Positions 19,224 through 26,434 of a DNA stretch of 64,000 nt are shown here, piece after piece. Source of the DNA: Treponema sp. (GTDB lineage Bacteria; Spirochaetota; Spirochaetia; Treponematales; Treponemataceae); NCBI GenBank assembly GCA_016286535.1, contig JAEESZ010000007.1, forward strand, positions 62,001 to 126,000. Direction: 5' to 3'. Below the pieces are notes generated by a model. The model did not search any database, was not told where the DNA came from, and saw only the letters and a program-made list of their open reading frames with translations. Both the position numbers and the translations under genes were made by a program. Each line of letters starts with the position of its first letter. Position 1 is the stretch's first letter.

Positions 19224-20213
19224 TTAGTATGAATTATCATTTCCATTATAGATTGTCTGGGCATCGCCGGTTTCAATCCATTTAAGTACATTCTGATTAA
19301 ACTCTTTAGCAGAGTTATATCCCATATTTTTAAGTCGCTCATTCATGGCGGCGGCTTCAATAATAATAGGAAGGTTTCTACCAGGTTTTACCGGAATTTC
19401 AATAACAGGGACCTTTACTCCAAGTAATTCCATATATTTTTGTTCCGTTCCTAATCTGTCGTAGCTTTTGCTTGCATTCCAGTCTTCAAGCTGAACAATA
19501 AGCTGAACTTCTTTCTGATCACGAATTGCACCTACTCCGTACAACTGCGAAATATTTATAATACCAAGACCACGAATTTCCATATGATGACTGATCATGG
19601 AATTTGCACCGCGGCCAAGAAGAATATTACCATTTACACATCTTACGTCAATAATATCATCTGCTACCAGACGGTGGCCTCTTTCTACAAGTTCAAGGGC
19701 AGTTTCACTTTTACCAACACCGGAATGTCCATTTAAAAGAATACCAATACCGTAAACTTCTACCATTACACCATGAAGGGTTTTGTGAGGAGCAAAAATG
19801 TTAGAGAAAACACGAATAAGACGATTTGAAAATTCTGTAGAAGTTAAATCTGTCTGCAATAAAGGACAGCAGTTTTCTTCTGCTATTGCACGGAAATCTT
19901 CGGTTGGTTCAAGATTGTAGGTAAAAACACAGCAGGGCATTTCGCCCACAAAGAAATTTTTGATGGCTTCAAGATTCTGTTCTTTCTGAAGCTTTTGAAG
20001 ATAGGCATATTCACCACGTCCAAAAATCTGTACACGGTTTCCACCAAAGGCTTCGTAAAAGCCTGACAGGGCTAAACCCGGTCTGTTTATCTGAGGAACA
20101 GTAATTGCTCTAGGCAATCCGCGACGCCCCGCAATACATTTGAGGTTCAATGTATCGTGTCCTGATAATTCCAGGTCAAGCAAATCTAATACCGTAAACT
20201 TCTTTTCGGCCAT
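19224..20213 (-). CDS. hprK: HPr kinase/phosphorylase
   Basis: Bifunctional enzyme that phosphorylates and dephosphorylates HPr at Ser46. Counted from the ATG at 20213 (329 residues), the P-loop GHSGVGKS is at 162-169, the conserved His is in KTLHGVMVEVYG (147), and the HprK signature EIRGLGIINISQLYG follows. The start is chosen from the family N-terminus; there is no ribosome-binding site, and a strong promoter places the transcript start at or beside the ATG (see findings). A GTG 15 bases upstream lies inside the -10 region and is rejected. Confidence 0.95.
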   Translation of the reverse strand: MAEKKFTVLDLLDLELSGHDTLNLKCIAGRRGLPRAITVPQINRPGLALSGFYEAFGGNRVQIFGRGEYAYLQKLQKEQNLEAIKNFFVGEMPCCVFTYNLEPTEDFRAIAEENCCPLLQTDLTSTEFSNRLIRVFSNIFAPHKTLHGVMVEVYGIGILLNGHSGVGKSETALELVERGHRLVADDIIDVRCVNGNILLGRGANSMISHHMEIRGLGIINISQLYGVGAIRDQKEVQLIVQLEDWNASKSYDRLGTEQKYMELLGVKVPVIEIPVKPGRNLPIIIEAAAMNERLKNMGYNSAKEFNQNVLKWIETGDAQTIYNGNDNSY

Positions 20214-20219
20214 AGGTAT

Positions 20220-20248
20220 ACTATACACAAGAGTATTTTTTTTTTCAA
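20220..20248 (-). promoter_or_regulatory. promoter of hprK, predicted to give a leaderless mRNA
   Basis: Minus strand TTGAAA (20243-20248), a 17-base spacer and TATAGT (20220-20225). Only six bases (20214-20219) separate the -10 from the ATG, so transcription should begin at or next to the start codon. Confidence 0.7.
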
Positions 20249-20254
20249 TAATGT

Positions 20255-20283
20255 TTGTATTTTGAAGATTTTCGGATTATACT
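20255..20283 (+). promoter_or_regulatory. promoter of hpf with a 5' UTR hairpin
   Basis: TTGTAT (20255-20260), a 17-base spacer and TATACT (20278-20283). The resulting UTR of about 65 bases contains a six-base-pair hairpin (20324-20329 with 20336-20341, loop ATTTTT) only a few bases before the GGAG ribosome-binding site, where it could affect translation. Confidence 0.55.
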
Positions 20284-20354
20284 TTAAATGTAGCCCGGTA
20301 AAAAAGGCTAAAATTCGTAAAAAGAAGTGATTTTTCGCTTCGTAGGAGACAACT

Positions 20355-20642
20355 ATGACACTTTCAACAAATGCTGTTGGTTTTACATTGGGACAGAAAC
20401 AGTCCGAAATGATTGAGACAAAGCTAAAAAGAATTGCTTACGCAGATGACTTAATTGTTGATCTTCTTTTAAAAATCAAGCACGAAAAAATCTTTACTTT
20501 TGGTGCAACTGTAAACTTCAAATGGGGTAATTCAGCAACTGTTACCTGCGAAGAAGAAGATTTTGCAGCAGGCATTAACAAATTAATGGATATGCTTGAT
20601 TTAAAGATTACTAAGGAAAAAGAAAAAATTCAGAGTAAATAA
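20355..20642 (+). CDS. hpf: ribosome hibernation-promoting factor, short HPF/YfiA type
   Basis: A 95-residue protein with the HPF/RaiA pattern (MTLSTNAVGFTLGQKQSEMI onward, basic helix EKIFTFGATVNFKWG, C-terminal helix GINKLMDMLDLKITKEKEK). Such proteins bind the 30S decoding region and stabilise idle ribosomes. It lies tail to tail with rpoN, 3 bases apart; hpf next to rpoN is a widely conserved pairing. The short form lacks the dimerising tail of long HPF. Confidence 0.82.
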   Translation: MTLSTNAVGFTLGQKQSEMIETKLKRIAYADDLIVDLLLKIKHEKIFTFGATVNFKWGNSATVTCEEEDFAAGINKLMDMLDLKITKEKEKIQSK

Positions 20643-20645
20643 TTT

Positions 20646-22064
20646 TTACCTTAAATAGGAATTTTTTACACCAGCCTGCTGCCGGTACTTTGTAACTGTG
20701 CGGCGGGCTATTTTTATGCCCTGATCATTAAGTAGCCTTGTAAGGGCAGAGTCAGAAAGATTTTCGTTTTCCATTGTAAGTTCTACAATTTTTGATTTAA
20801 TTACCTGAGAGGAAATTTTTTCTTCTCCTTCCCCGCTTTTTAAGCTGTTGGAAAAAAAGTAACTGAAAGGAAGAATTCCCCAGTCGGTCTGAATAAATTT
20901 ACTTCCCTTTCTTGATGACAACCTTGAAACCGTAGATTCATGTATGCCAAGCTGCTGAGCCAACTGCCTTCTTAAAAGCGGCTTTAAGTAATCATGCCCC
21001 TTTATAAAAAAATCCCTCTGATTTGCAACTATGGCACAGCCCTGTAAGGCAATTGTAGACTCCCTGAACTGAAGATTATCTATAAATTGTTTTGCCTTCT
21101 GTACGCTTTCCTTATCAAATTTTAATTCATCAGAAATACGGATTTCGGGAAGAAGACCTGAAGCATACTTTACCTGAAAGTAATAATCCTTTGTGCCCGC
21201 AATTTTCCCGTTTTCAAAATCATCAAGAGCAATATATCCTTTTACTTTTGTAACCGTAAGAACCACATCTGGATTTGCTATTCCGTTTTTAGAGCTGTCG
21301 CTGCGGTAATTTTCTGCAGGACGGGGATTAAGTTTTAAAATATAATCAATTGCTTCCTGCACACTGTTTAAGTCGAGTTTTATAGAATCTATAGAAAGGG
21401 CTGTAGCAAACTTTTTAGCATGCCATTCTGCCTTATAGCTGTTTATATTTTTAAGAACCTTATCTGCCTGGGGAGGAGAGAGTAAATCCAGGTGATTATC
21501 AAGAATAAACAGAGCCAGAGGAGGGGCATTTTTTGCAATCTTTGCCTGAACAAAAAGACTTTCTTCAAGATTTTTACAGCAGGTTCCAACCGGATCCATA
21601 TTCTGAATAAGTTCCATACATTTTTGAAGCATCTTCTGATTCTGAATGGGACGGGTTTTATTCAAAAGACTCTGAGGAGCCAGCATAGAGCCGTAGCAGC
21701 CGTTCTTATCAAGGTTATAAATGAGTTTCTGGCATATTTCGAATTCATCTGTAGATATTTTACAAAGGCGCAGCTGCTTCATTAAATGCTGCTGTAAAGT
21801 TTCGCTTTCCTCAGCCTGATTTTCTAACAGGGGCTTAAAAGAACTTGAATTAAGGCCTTTAACATCTTCCAGTTTCTTTTTTAAGTCCTGGGGAGAAGAA
21901 GCAAGAGGATCCTTTACAATTTCAAGGGCTGGATTTTCGCTTGCAGCCTTATAAATTTCTTCGCGTAAATCATCTATTCCCATGGAAAGCATGTTTATAG
22001 CCTGAATCTGACGCTGAGAAATCTTTTGTAACTGTTTTTGTGAGCCTTGTTGTAGTAATTCCAC
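20646..22064 (-). CDS. rpoN: RNA polymerase sigma-54 factor
   Basis: The 472-residue sigma-54 directs RNA polymerase to -24/-12 promoters and needs an AAA+ activator. The Gln-rich region I (LQQGSQKQLQKISQRQIQAI) and the C-terminal RpoN box (ARRTVTKYR, near residue 457) are intact. The start is a GTG without a ribosome-binding site; a TATAAT lies 9 bases upstream. The only obvious target promoter seen in this window is hsp20. No enhancer-binding activator is in the window. Confidence 0.96.
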   Translation of the reverse strand: MELLQQGSQKQLQKISQRQIQAINMLSMGIDDLREEIYKAASENPALEIVKDPLASSPQDLKKKLEDVKGLNSSSFKPLLENQAEESETLQQHLMKQLRLCKISTDEFEICQKLIYNLDKNGCYGSMLAPQSLLNKTRPIQNQKMLQKCMELIQNMDPVGTCCKNLEESLFVQAKIAKNAPPLALFILDNHLDLLSPPQADKVLKNINSYKAEWHAKKFATALSIDSIKLDLNSVQEAIDYILKLNPRPAENYRSDSSKNGIANPDVVLTVTKVKGYIALDDFENGKIAGTKDYYFQVKYASGLLPEIRISDELKFDKESVQKAKQFIDNLQFRESTIALQGCAIVANQRDFFIKGHDYLKPLLRRQLAQQLGIHESTVSRLSSRKGSKFIQTDWGILPFSYFFSNSLKSGEGEEKISSQVIKSKIVELTMENENLSDSALTRLLNDQGIKIARRTVTKYRQQAGVKNSYLR

Positions 22065-22073
22065 AATAATTGC

Positions 22074-22081
22074 ATTATATT
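22074..22081. promoter_or_regulatory. overlapping divergent -10 elements between rpoN and the DUF1015 gene
   Basis: TATAAT on the minus strand (22074-22079) and TATATT on the plus strand (22076-22081) overlap in a 23-base intergenic gap. Each is 6-9 bases from its start codon, and neither gene has a ribosome-binding site. Only one RNA polymerase could occupy the region at a time. -35 matches on both sides are weak. Confidence 0.5.
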
Positions 22082-22087
22082 ACAAGC

Positions 22088-23425
22088 ATGAAAAAAATTG
22101 AAGAATTTGGAATTTCTGTACCGGAAATTCTCCTGCCAAAAAACATTGATGTTTCGACCTGGTCCGTAATTGCCTGCGACCAGTATACTCAGGATCACGA
22201 TTACTGGAAAAAAGCAGAAGAAACTGCAGCAAATAAAGCCTCTACCCTGAATCTTATTCTGCCGGAAGTTTACTTAAACGCTCCAGACAAAAGTGAACGT
22301 ATTAAGAAAATCCAGCAGACTATGAAAGAATATCTTGCTGACGGAGTTTTTGCTCCTGAAAGAAAATGCATGGTTTATCTGGAAAGAAAAACTGCCTTTG
22401 GAAGAATGAGAAAGGGCCTCGTTTTGCAAATTGACCTTGAAAGTTATGAGTGGAAGCCCTTCAGCAAAGCAAACATTCGCGCTACCGAGGCAACCATTGT
22501 GGACAGGATTCCGCCGCGAAAAGAAATCAGAAAGGGGGCTGCCATTGAACTGCCTCACATCATGCTTCTGGTAAATGATAAGGAAAACCTGCTTATTGGA
22601 AGCGCTGCTGAACTTTCTAAGGGAAAGGCTCCCCTCTACCAGGGAAAACTTATGTGTAATGGCGGCGAAATTTCCGGCTGGGCTATAGAAACAGATGAAG
22701 AAATAAATAAAATCACCTCTGCAATTGAAAAAATAGCAGAAAAAAACAGAAGTGATGACGGTTCCACCTTCCTTTTTGCAGTAGGAGACGGAAATCACTC
22801 CCTGGCAACTGCAAAGGCTGTATGGGAAGACCAGAAAGCAGAACTTTTAAAGGCAGGTGCCGGCGAAGAAGAACTTAAAAATAGTCCTGTACGTTATGCC
22901 CTTGTAGAAATTGTAAATATCTATGATACAGGCCTTACTTTTGAGCCAATACACAGGGTAATTTTTAATGCTGATACAGAAAAACTTGTAAATTATCTTT
23001 GCGAAAAACTTGAAGGAAGCATAAAAGAAGTTGCAGGTCAGGAGCAGCTTGAAAAAGAAGTTCATAATTCCTGGGCTAACTTTGGCTTTGACTATGTTGA
23101 TGAAGCCGGTAAGACCCGTTACCTTCTTTTGCAGACAGGCATAAAAGAGCTGGCCGTTGCAAGACTTCAGCCACTTATTGATGACTTCTTAAAGGAAAAC
23201 AAAGGCCCTGATGGCAAAGCTTCAGAAATTGACTATATTCACGGCAGTCAGGAAGTTCTTTCGCTTGGAAGCCGCAAAGGGGCAACAGGCATTCTTTTAC
23301 CACCAATTGCAAAAGATTCTTTCTTTGAAACAATTAATGGCAGGGGTCCTTTACCAAGAAAAAGCTTTTCTATGGGCGAAGCTGATGAAAAACGCTTTTA
23401 CCTGGAATGCAGAAAACTTTTTTAG
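22088..23425 (+). CDS. DUF1015 family protein
   Basis: A 445-residue protein of the widespread DUF1015 family, recognised by the N-terminal segment NIDVSTWSVIACDQYTQDHD, FAVGDGNHSLATAKAVW near the middle and the C-terminal GSRKGATGILLPP. Biochemical function is unknown to me. The ATG at 22088 is preferred over one 18 bases upstream because it matches the family start. It is divergent from rpoN with a 23-base gap and no ribosome-binding site. Confidence 0.85.
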   Translation: MKKIEEFGISVPEILLPKNIDVSTWSVIACDQYTQDHDYWKKAEETAANKASTLNLILPEVYLNAPDKSERIKKIQQTMKEYLADGVFAPERKCMVYLERKTAFGRMRKGLVLQIDLESYEWKPFSKANIRATEATIVDRIPPRKEIRKGAAIELPHIMLLVNDKENLLIGSAAELSKGKAPLYQGKLMCNGGEISGWAIETDEEINKITSAIEKIAEKNRSDDGSTFLFAVGDGNHSLATAKAVWEDQKAELLKAGAGEEELKNSPVRYALVEIVNIYDTGLTFEPIHRVIFNADTEKLVNYLCEKLEGSIKEVAGQEQLEKEVHNSWANFGFDYVDEAGKTRYLLLQTGIKELAVARLQPLIDDFLKENKGPDGKASEIDYIHGSQEVLSLGSRKGATGILLPPIAKDSFFETINGRGPLPRKSFSMGEADEKRFYLECRKLF

Positions 23426-23445
23426 AAGTAAATTGATTCCATCAT

Positions 23446-23484
23446 AAAAAACCGGCCCCGAACTTTTTAGGAGAACAGGGCCGG
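23446..23484 (-). terminator. intrinsic terminator of the glucan operon
   Basis: On the minus strand a perfect CCGGCCC/GGGCCGG stem with a 19-base loop is followed by six T. It lies about 40 bases beyond the stop of the last lipoprotein gene (23527) and ends the 32.1-23.5 kb operon. The plus strand lacks a U-run after the stem. Confidence 0.85.
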
Positions 23485-23526
23485 AAAAAAAATAAAAAAA
23501 TGAAAAGTTCTTTATATGGTTATTAC

Positions 23527-24918
23527 TTATTCCGTAACATCATATACCTTAATATTTGAAACAGTGATGTCAGATGCAGCACCTGGGAAAGAAAGGAGAC
23601 ATTTGAAGTATGCCTGATTTGCACCAGTGATTTCTGCAGTCAATGTTTTATTAACACCTGCTTCATAAGCAATACCATGCTGGTCAATAGCGCCAGTCAT
23701 ATCTTCCTTCCATACACAACCTTCCAGAGCTGCAGAAGAATTAACTGTTACACTTACAAAATATTTTTTACCAGTTTCAAAGAAAGTTTCTCCATCTGCT
23801 GTTACCTTTAAGAATAACTGACAAGACCATTCACCCCATTCACTATCATCAGCCTTATGAAGAGTTACTGTAGAACCTTCAATTGCAACTGTTGTTCCAT
23901 CTGGTTCAAGAAGAGCAGCTTCTGCATTAAAATCTCTTGAAGTATATTTTTCTAAGGCTACTGCTTTTACAAGGTTTACCATTGGAGGCATTACAGTAAT
24001 ATTTGCAGAAGAAGTAAATTCTTTTTCTCCAACTGTATAAGTAGCAGTAACTTCAAGAGCACCTGCTGTTGTTCCTGTTGTAAGAAGACCTGTTGCAGAA
24101 ATAGATGATCCTTCTGCAGCTACTCCAGAAAGACTATAAGTTACAGCATCTGTAATGTTTTTATGGTTTGAATCTTTTACAGTAAACTGGTATGTTGCAT
24201 TCTGTTCAATTTTTGCTTCTGCAGGGCTGATGGCAATTGATGTAACAGATTTATTAAGAGGATCTTCTGCTGCTGCAAGATAAAGTTCACTAACTTTAAG
24301 ACTTCCTGAACCACCAATAATTACTGCCATTTCTACAGCATTTTCTGGAGCTGTACCAAAATCAGCCATTTTTGCATAGTAGGTTCTTGTACCAGAGTTC
24401 TTTGTATAATCATTTGTGATATCAACAATAGAATCTGGAATCTTAATGTTTACACCGCAGTTTCCTGCTCCATCTTCTGTTGTATCAATTGTGAAGCTGC
24501 TTACATCAAGTGTAAATACAATGTATTCATAATTTGCTAACACACCTTTATCAAAACCTGTAAAAGGTGCACAAATTCCACCTACACCGCCCCACATAGA
24601 AGCTGATGAGTTAATAGTCCATACTCCATCATCAGACTGACTTGCTTCAGAACCAGCACCCCAGTCTGCAATTCCCTTATTTGTAGCCTGCTTTGGAGAG
24701 CTTATAAGATAATATTTGTAATAAGATGAAAGATCTGGAGCTTCAAAATCAACTGGATCAGGATTAGGATCAGGCTCTGGATCTGGATCAGGATCTGGAT
24801 CTGGTGTTGGATTTACAATTGGATCAGATGTAGGATCCCCACCATTGTTTGGATGACAGCCCGTAAATAAAAGGGCAGCCGACATAAGTACAAGACCTAA
24901 AGTTTTAATTTTTTTCAT
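23527..24918 (-). CDS. multidomain lipoprotein with carbohydrate-binding-like and Ig-like domains
   Basis: Lipoprotein of 463 residues: lipobox LLFTGC, then an Asp-Pro repeat linker (about residues 33-56), a beta-rich domain (about 65-220) that looks like a carbohydrate-binding sandwich, a bacterial Ig-like (Big_2-type) domain (VTSIAISPAEAKIEQNATYQ to about 310), and a C-terminal CBM4/9-like domain (320-463). No catalytic motif is seen. It is the last gene of the glucan operon and probably a surface glucan-binding protein. Domain calls rest on sequence pattern only. Confidence 0.65.
   Translation of the reverse strand: MKKIKTLGLVLMSAALLFTGCHPNNGGDPTSDPIVNPTPDPDPDPDPEPDPNPDPVDFEAPDLSSYYKYYLISSPKQATNKGIADWGAGSEASQSDDGVWTINSSASMWGGVGGICAPFTGFDKGVLANYEYIVFTLDVSSFTIDTTEDGAGNCGVNIKIPDSIVDITNDYTKNSGTRTYYAKMADFGTAPENAVEMAVIIGGSGSLKVSELYLAAAEDPLNKSVTSIAISPAEAKIEQNATYQFTVKDSNHKNITDAVTYSLSGVAAEGSSISATGLLTTGTTAGALEVTATYTVGEKEFTSSANITVMPPMVNLVKAVALEKYTSRDFNAEAALLEPDGTTVAIEGSTVTLHKADDSEWGEWSCQLFLKVTADGETFFETGKKYFVSVTVNSSAALEGCVWKEDMTGAIDQHGIAYEAGVNKTLTAEITGANQAYFKCLLSFPGAASDITVSNIKVYDVTE
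24755..24802. repeat. GGATCW hexamer tandem repeat in a lipoprotein linker
   Basis: About eight imperfect copies of a six-base unit (GGATCA/GGATCT and variants) encode the Asp-Pro linker of the lipoprotein on the minus strand. The unit is two codons long, so copy-number changes would alter linker length without a frameshift. Confidence 0.7.
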
Positions 24919-24945
24919 TGTTTGACTCCTATATTTTTTTTGTTT

Positions 24946-25581
24946 TTATTCAGCATATTTGAGAGTTACATTGTTATTTGACGCATCAAAATATGTAACA
25001 TCCTTAATTGCAAGCCATGAATCTTTTGGATATCCGCCATCGCTGCCAAGAGCAAAAATTGCCCAGGCCTGACTAACACCGTTTGAAACAATTTCAACGG
25101 TCTGCCAGTCTGTAGTTACGGCAACGTTTGTTTTAATCAAAGCATCTGTTTTATTTGAATTTGAATAACCGGCCCAGATAGCCATGTTCTGACTAGCCTT
25201 TACCTTAAAAGTCATTCTTCTGACTTTTGACATATCGTAATAAATACTGTCTGCAGGAGCTGGTTTATTGTTCTGAACAATTGCTCCACCAAACCACTGA
25301 CTTCCGCCAATAGTACATTTCATTCCATTTGTAACATCATATGAAGCAGTAAAATTCTGCCATACCTGTAAATCAATAGGATTGTGATTATGATCAGAGA
25401 ACAAAGCGCCCCAGGCATTTCCTATAGTGTTTGAACCGCCGCCTCCACCATTGCCGCCAGTATTTCCACCGTTCGCTTCCCTCTGTAAAAGTTCCTCTTC
25501 GGTTGGAATAAAGCAGGCTGTAAACGATGCTGCTAATGATGCAAGAGCAAGAACTGCTAATACCTTCTTTAGTTTTTTCAA
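24946..25581 (-). CDS. lipoprotein with Gly/Asn linker, carbohydrate-binding-like
   Basis: Lipoprotein of 211 residues with lipobox SFTAC, a flexible Gly/Asn-rich linker (NGGNTGGNGGGGGSN) and one beta-rich domain containing QWFGGAIVQNNKPAPADSIY and aromatic residues typical of carbohydrate-binding sandwiches. It sits between the GH16 gene (11 bases upstream) and the larger lipoprotein, so it is probably co-expressed for glucan capture. I do not recognise a specific CBM family. Confidence 0.6.
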   Translation of the reverse strand: MKKLKKVLAVLALASLAASFTACFIPTEEELLQREANGGNTGGNGGGGGSNTIGNAWGALFSDHNHNPIDLQVWQNFTASYDVTNGMKCTIGGSQWFGGAIVQNNKPAPADSIYYDMSKVRRMTFKVKASQNMAIWAGYSNSNKTDALIKTNVAVTTDWQTVEIVSNGVSQAWAIFALGSDGGYPKDSWLAIKDVTYFDASNNNVTLKYAE

Positions 25582-25591
25582 AATATCCTCC

Positions 25592-26431
25592 TTACTTTTC
25601 CTGATAAACGTGAACGTAATCGATTAAGAATTCAGCCTGATTATCAAGTTTGTAGACATCTGAAGTTCCGCCAAGATTTCCACCGATTGCAAGATTCAAA
25701 ATAATGTAGAATTCCTTGTCGTAAGGCCAGTCTACATAGCCGCTGCCATTATTGATGTATTCTCCAACGGCAACATCATCGTAATAAGCGGTGATTTTCT
25801 CTTCAGTCCACCTTACGCCCACAGTGTGCCATTCCGAAGACAAATCTGACGTAAAGGTTTTATTACCAATGGAAGCCGGATTTGCCGAATAGTGGCCCTG
25901 AGCATGAAGACTGCTGAAAATTCTATGGTTACCCTGAGTTGAAGGAGCATTTTCCATAATGTCTATTTCGCCGCTTGCAGGCCAGGTTCCATATTCGCTG
26001 TTCTGAGGCATCATCCAGAAAGCTGGCCAGGCACCATATCGGTCTGTAATTTTCATTCTTGCTTCTATATAACCGTACTTCCAGCTCTGCTTAGAATTAA
26101 GGCGGGCACTCTTCCAGCCTGAACCATCGTCGTAGGCTTTAATTTTTAAGTATCCGTTTTCTACCTTTGCTGTATCTGCCACAGAAGTATTATCTGTATA
26201 GAACTGAAGCTCGTTATTGCCCCAGCCGCCGGCACCAGTCTGATATTTCCATTTCTGTGGATTTGGAACACCTGTGTAATCAAATTCATCCTGCCAGACT
26301 AAGGTCATTCCATCTTTTTCAATGACCTCCTCAACATCTTTTGGTGGAAGAAAAATGCAGGAAGTACACATAATTGCTGCTACTCCAAAAAGCAGCAGCA
26401 TACTGTTTTTGTTAGAATGCTGCTTTTTCAT
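25592..26431 (-). CDS. GH16 endo-beta-glucanase (laminarinase/lichenase type) lipoprotein
   Basis: Lipoprotein (Cys25 in IMCTSC) of 279 residues with a GH16 jelly-roll domain from about residue 40. The retaining catalytic motif ExDxxE is intact: Glu155, Asp157 and Glu160 in GEIDIMEN. GHYSANPASIG and FLIDYVHVYQEK at the C-terminus are family-typical. GH16 enzymes of this type cut beta-1,3 or mixed beta-1,3/1,4-glucans. It follows the glycosidase/barrel gene by 3 bases, so surface cleavage in the same operon is likely. Confidence 0.92.
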   Translation of the reverse strand: MKKQHSNKNSMLLLFGVAAIMCTSCIFLPPKDVEEVIEKDGMTLVWQDEFDYTGVPNPQKWKYQTGAGGWGNNELQFYTDNTSVADTAKVENGYLKIKAYDDGSGWKSARLNSKQSWKYGYIEARMKITDRYGAWPAFWMMPQNSEYGTWPASGEIDIMENAPSTQGNHRIFSSLHAQGHYSANPASIGNKTFTSDLSSEWHTVGVRWTEEKITAYYDDVAVGEYINNGSGYVDWPYDKEFYIILNLAIGGNLGGTSDVYKLDNQAEFLIDYVHVYQEK

Positions 26432-26434
26432 AAA

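Noticed and set aside
22274..22798. 174-codon open frame on the minus strand opposite the DUF1015 gene
   Set aside because: Antisense to a clear family protein, with no ribosome-binding site and odd Phe/Ser/Cys-rich composition.
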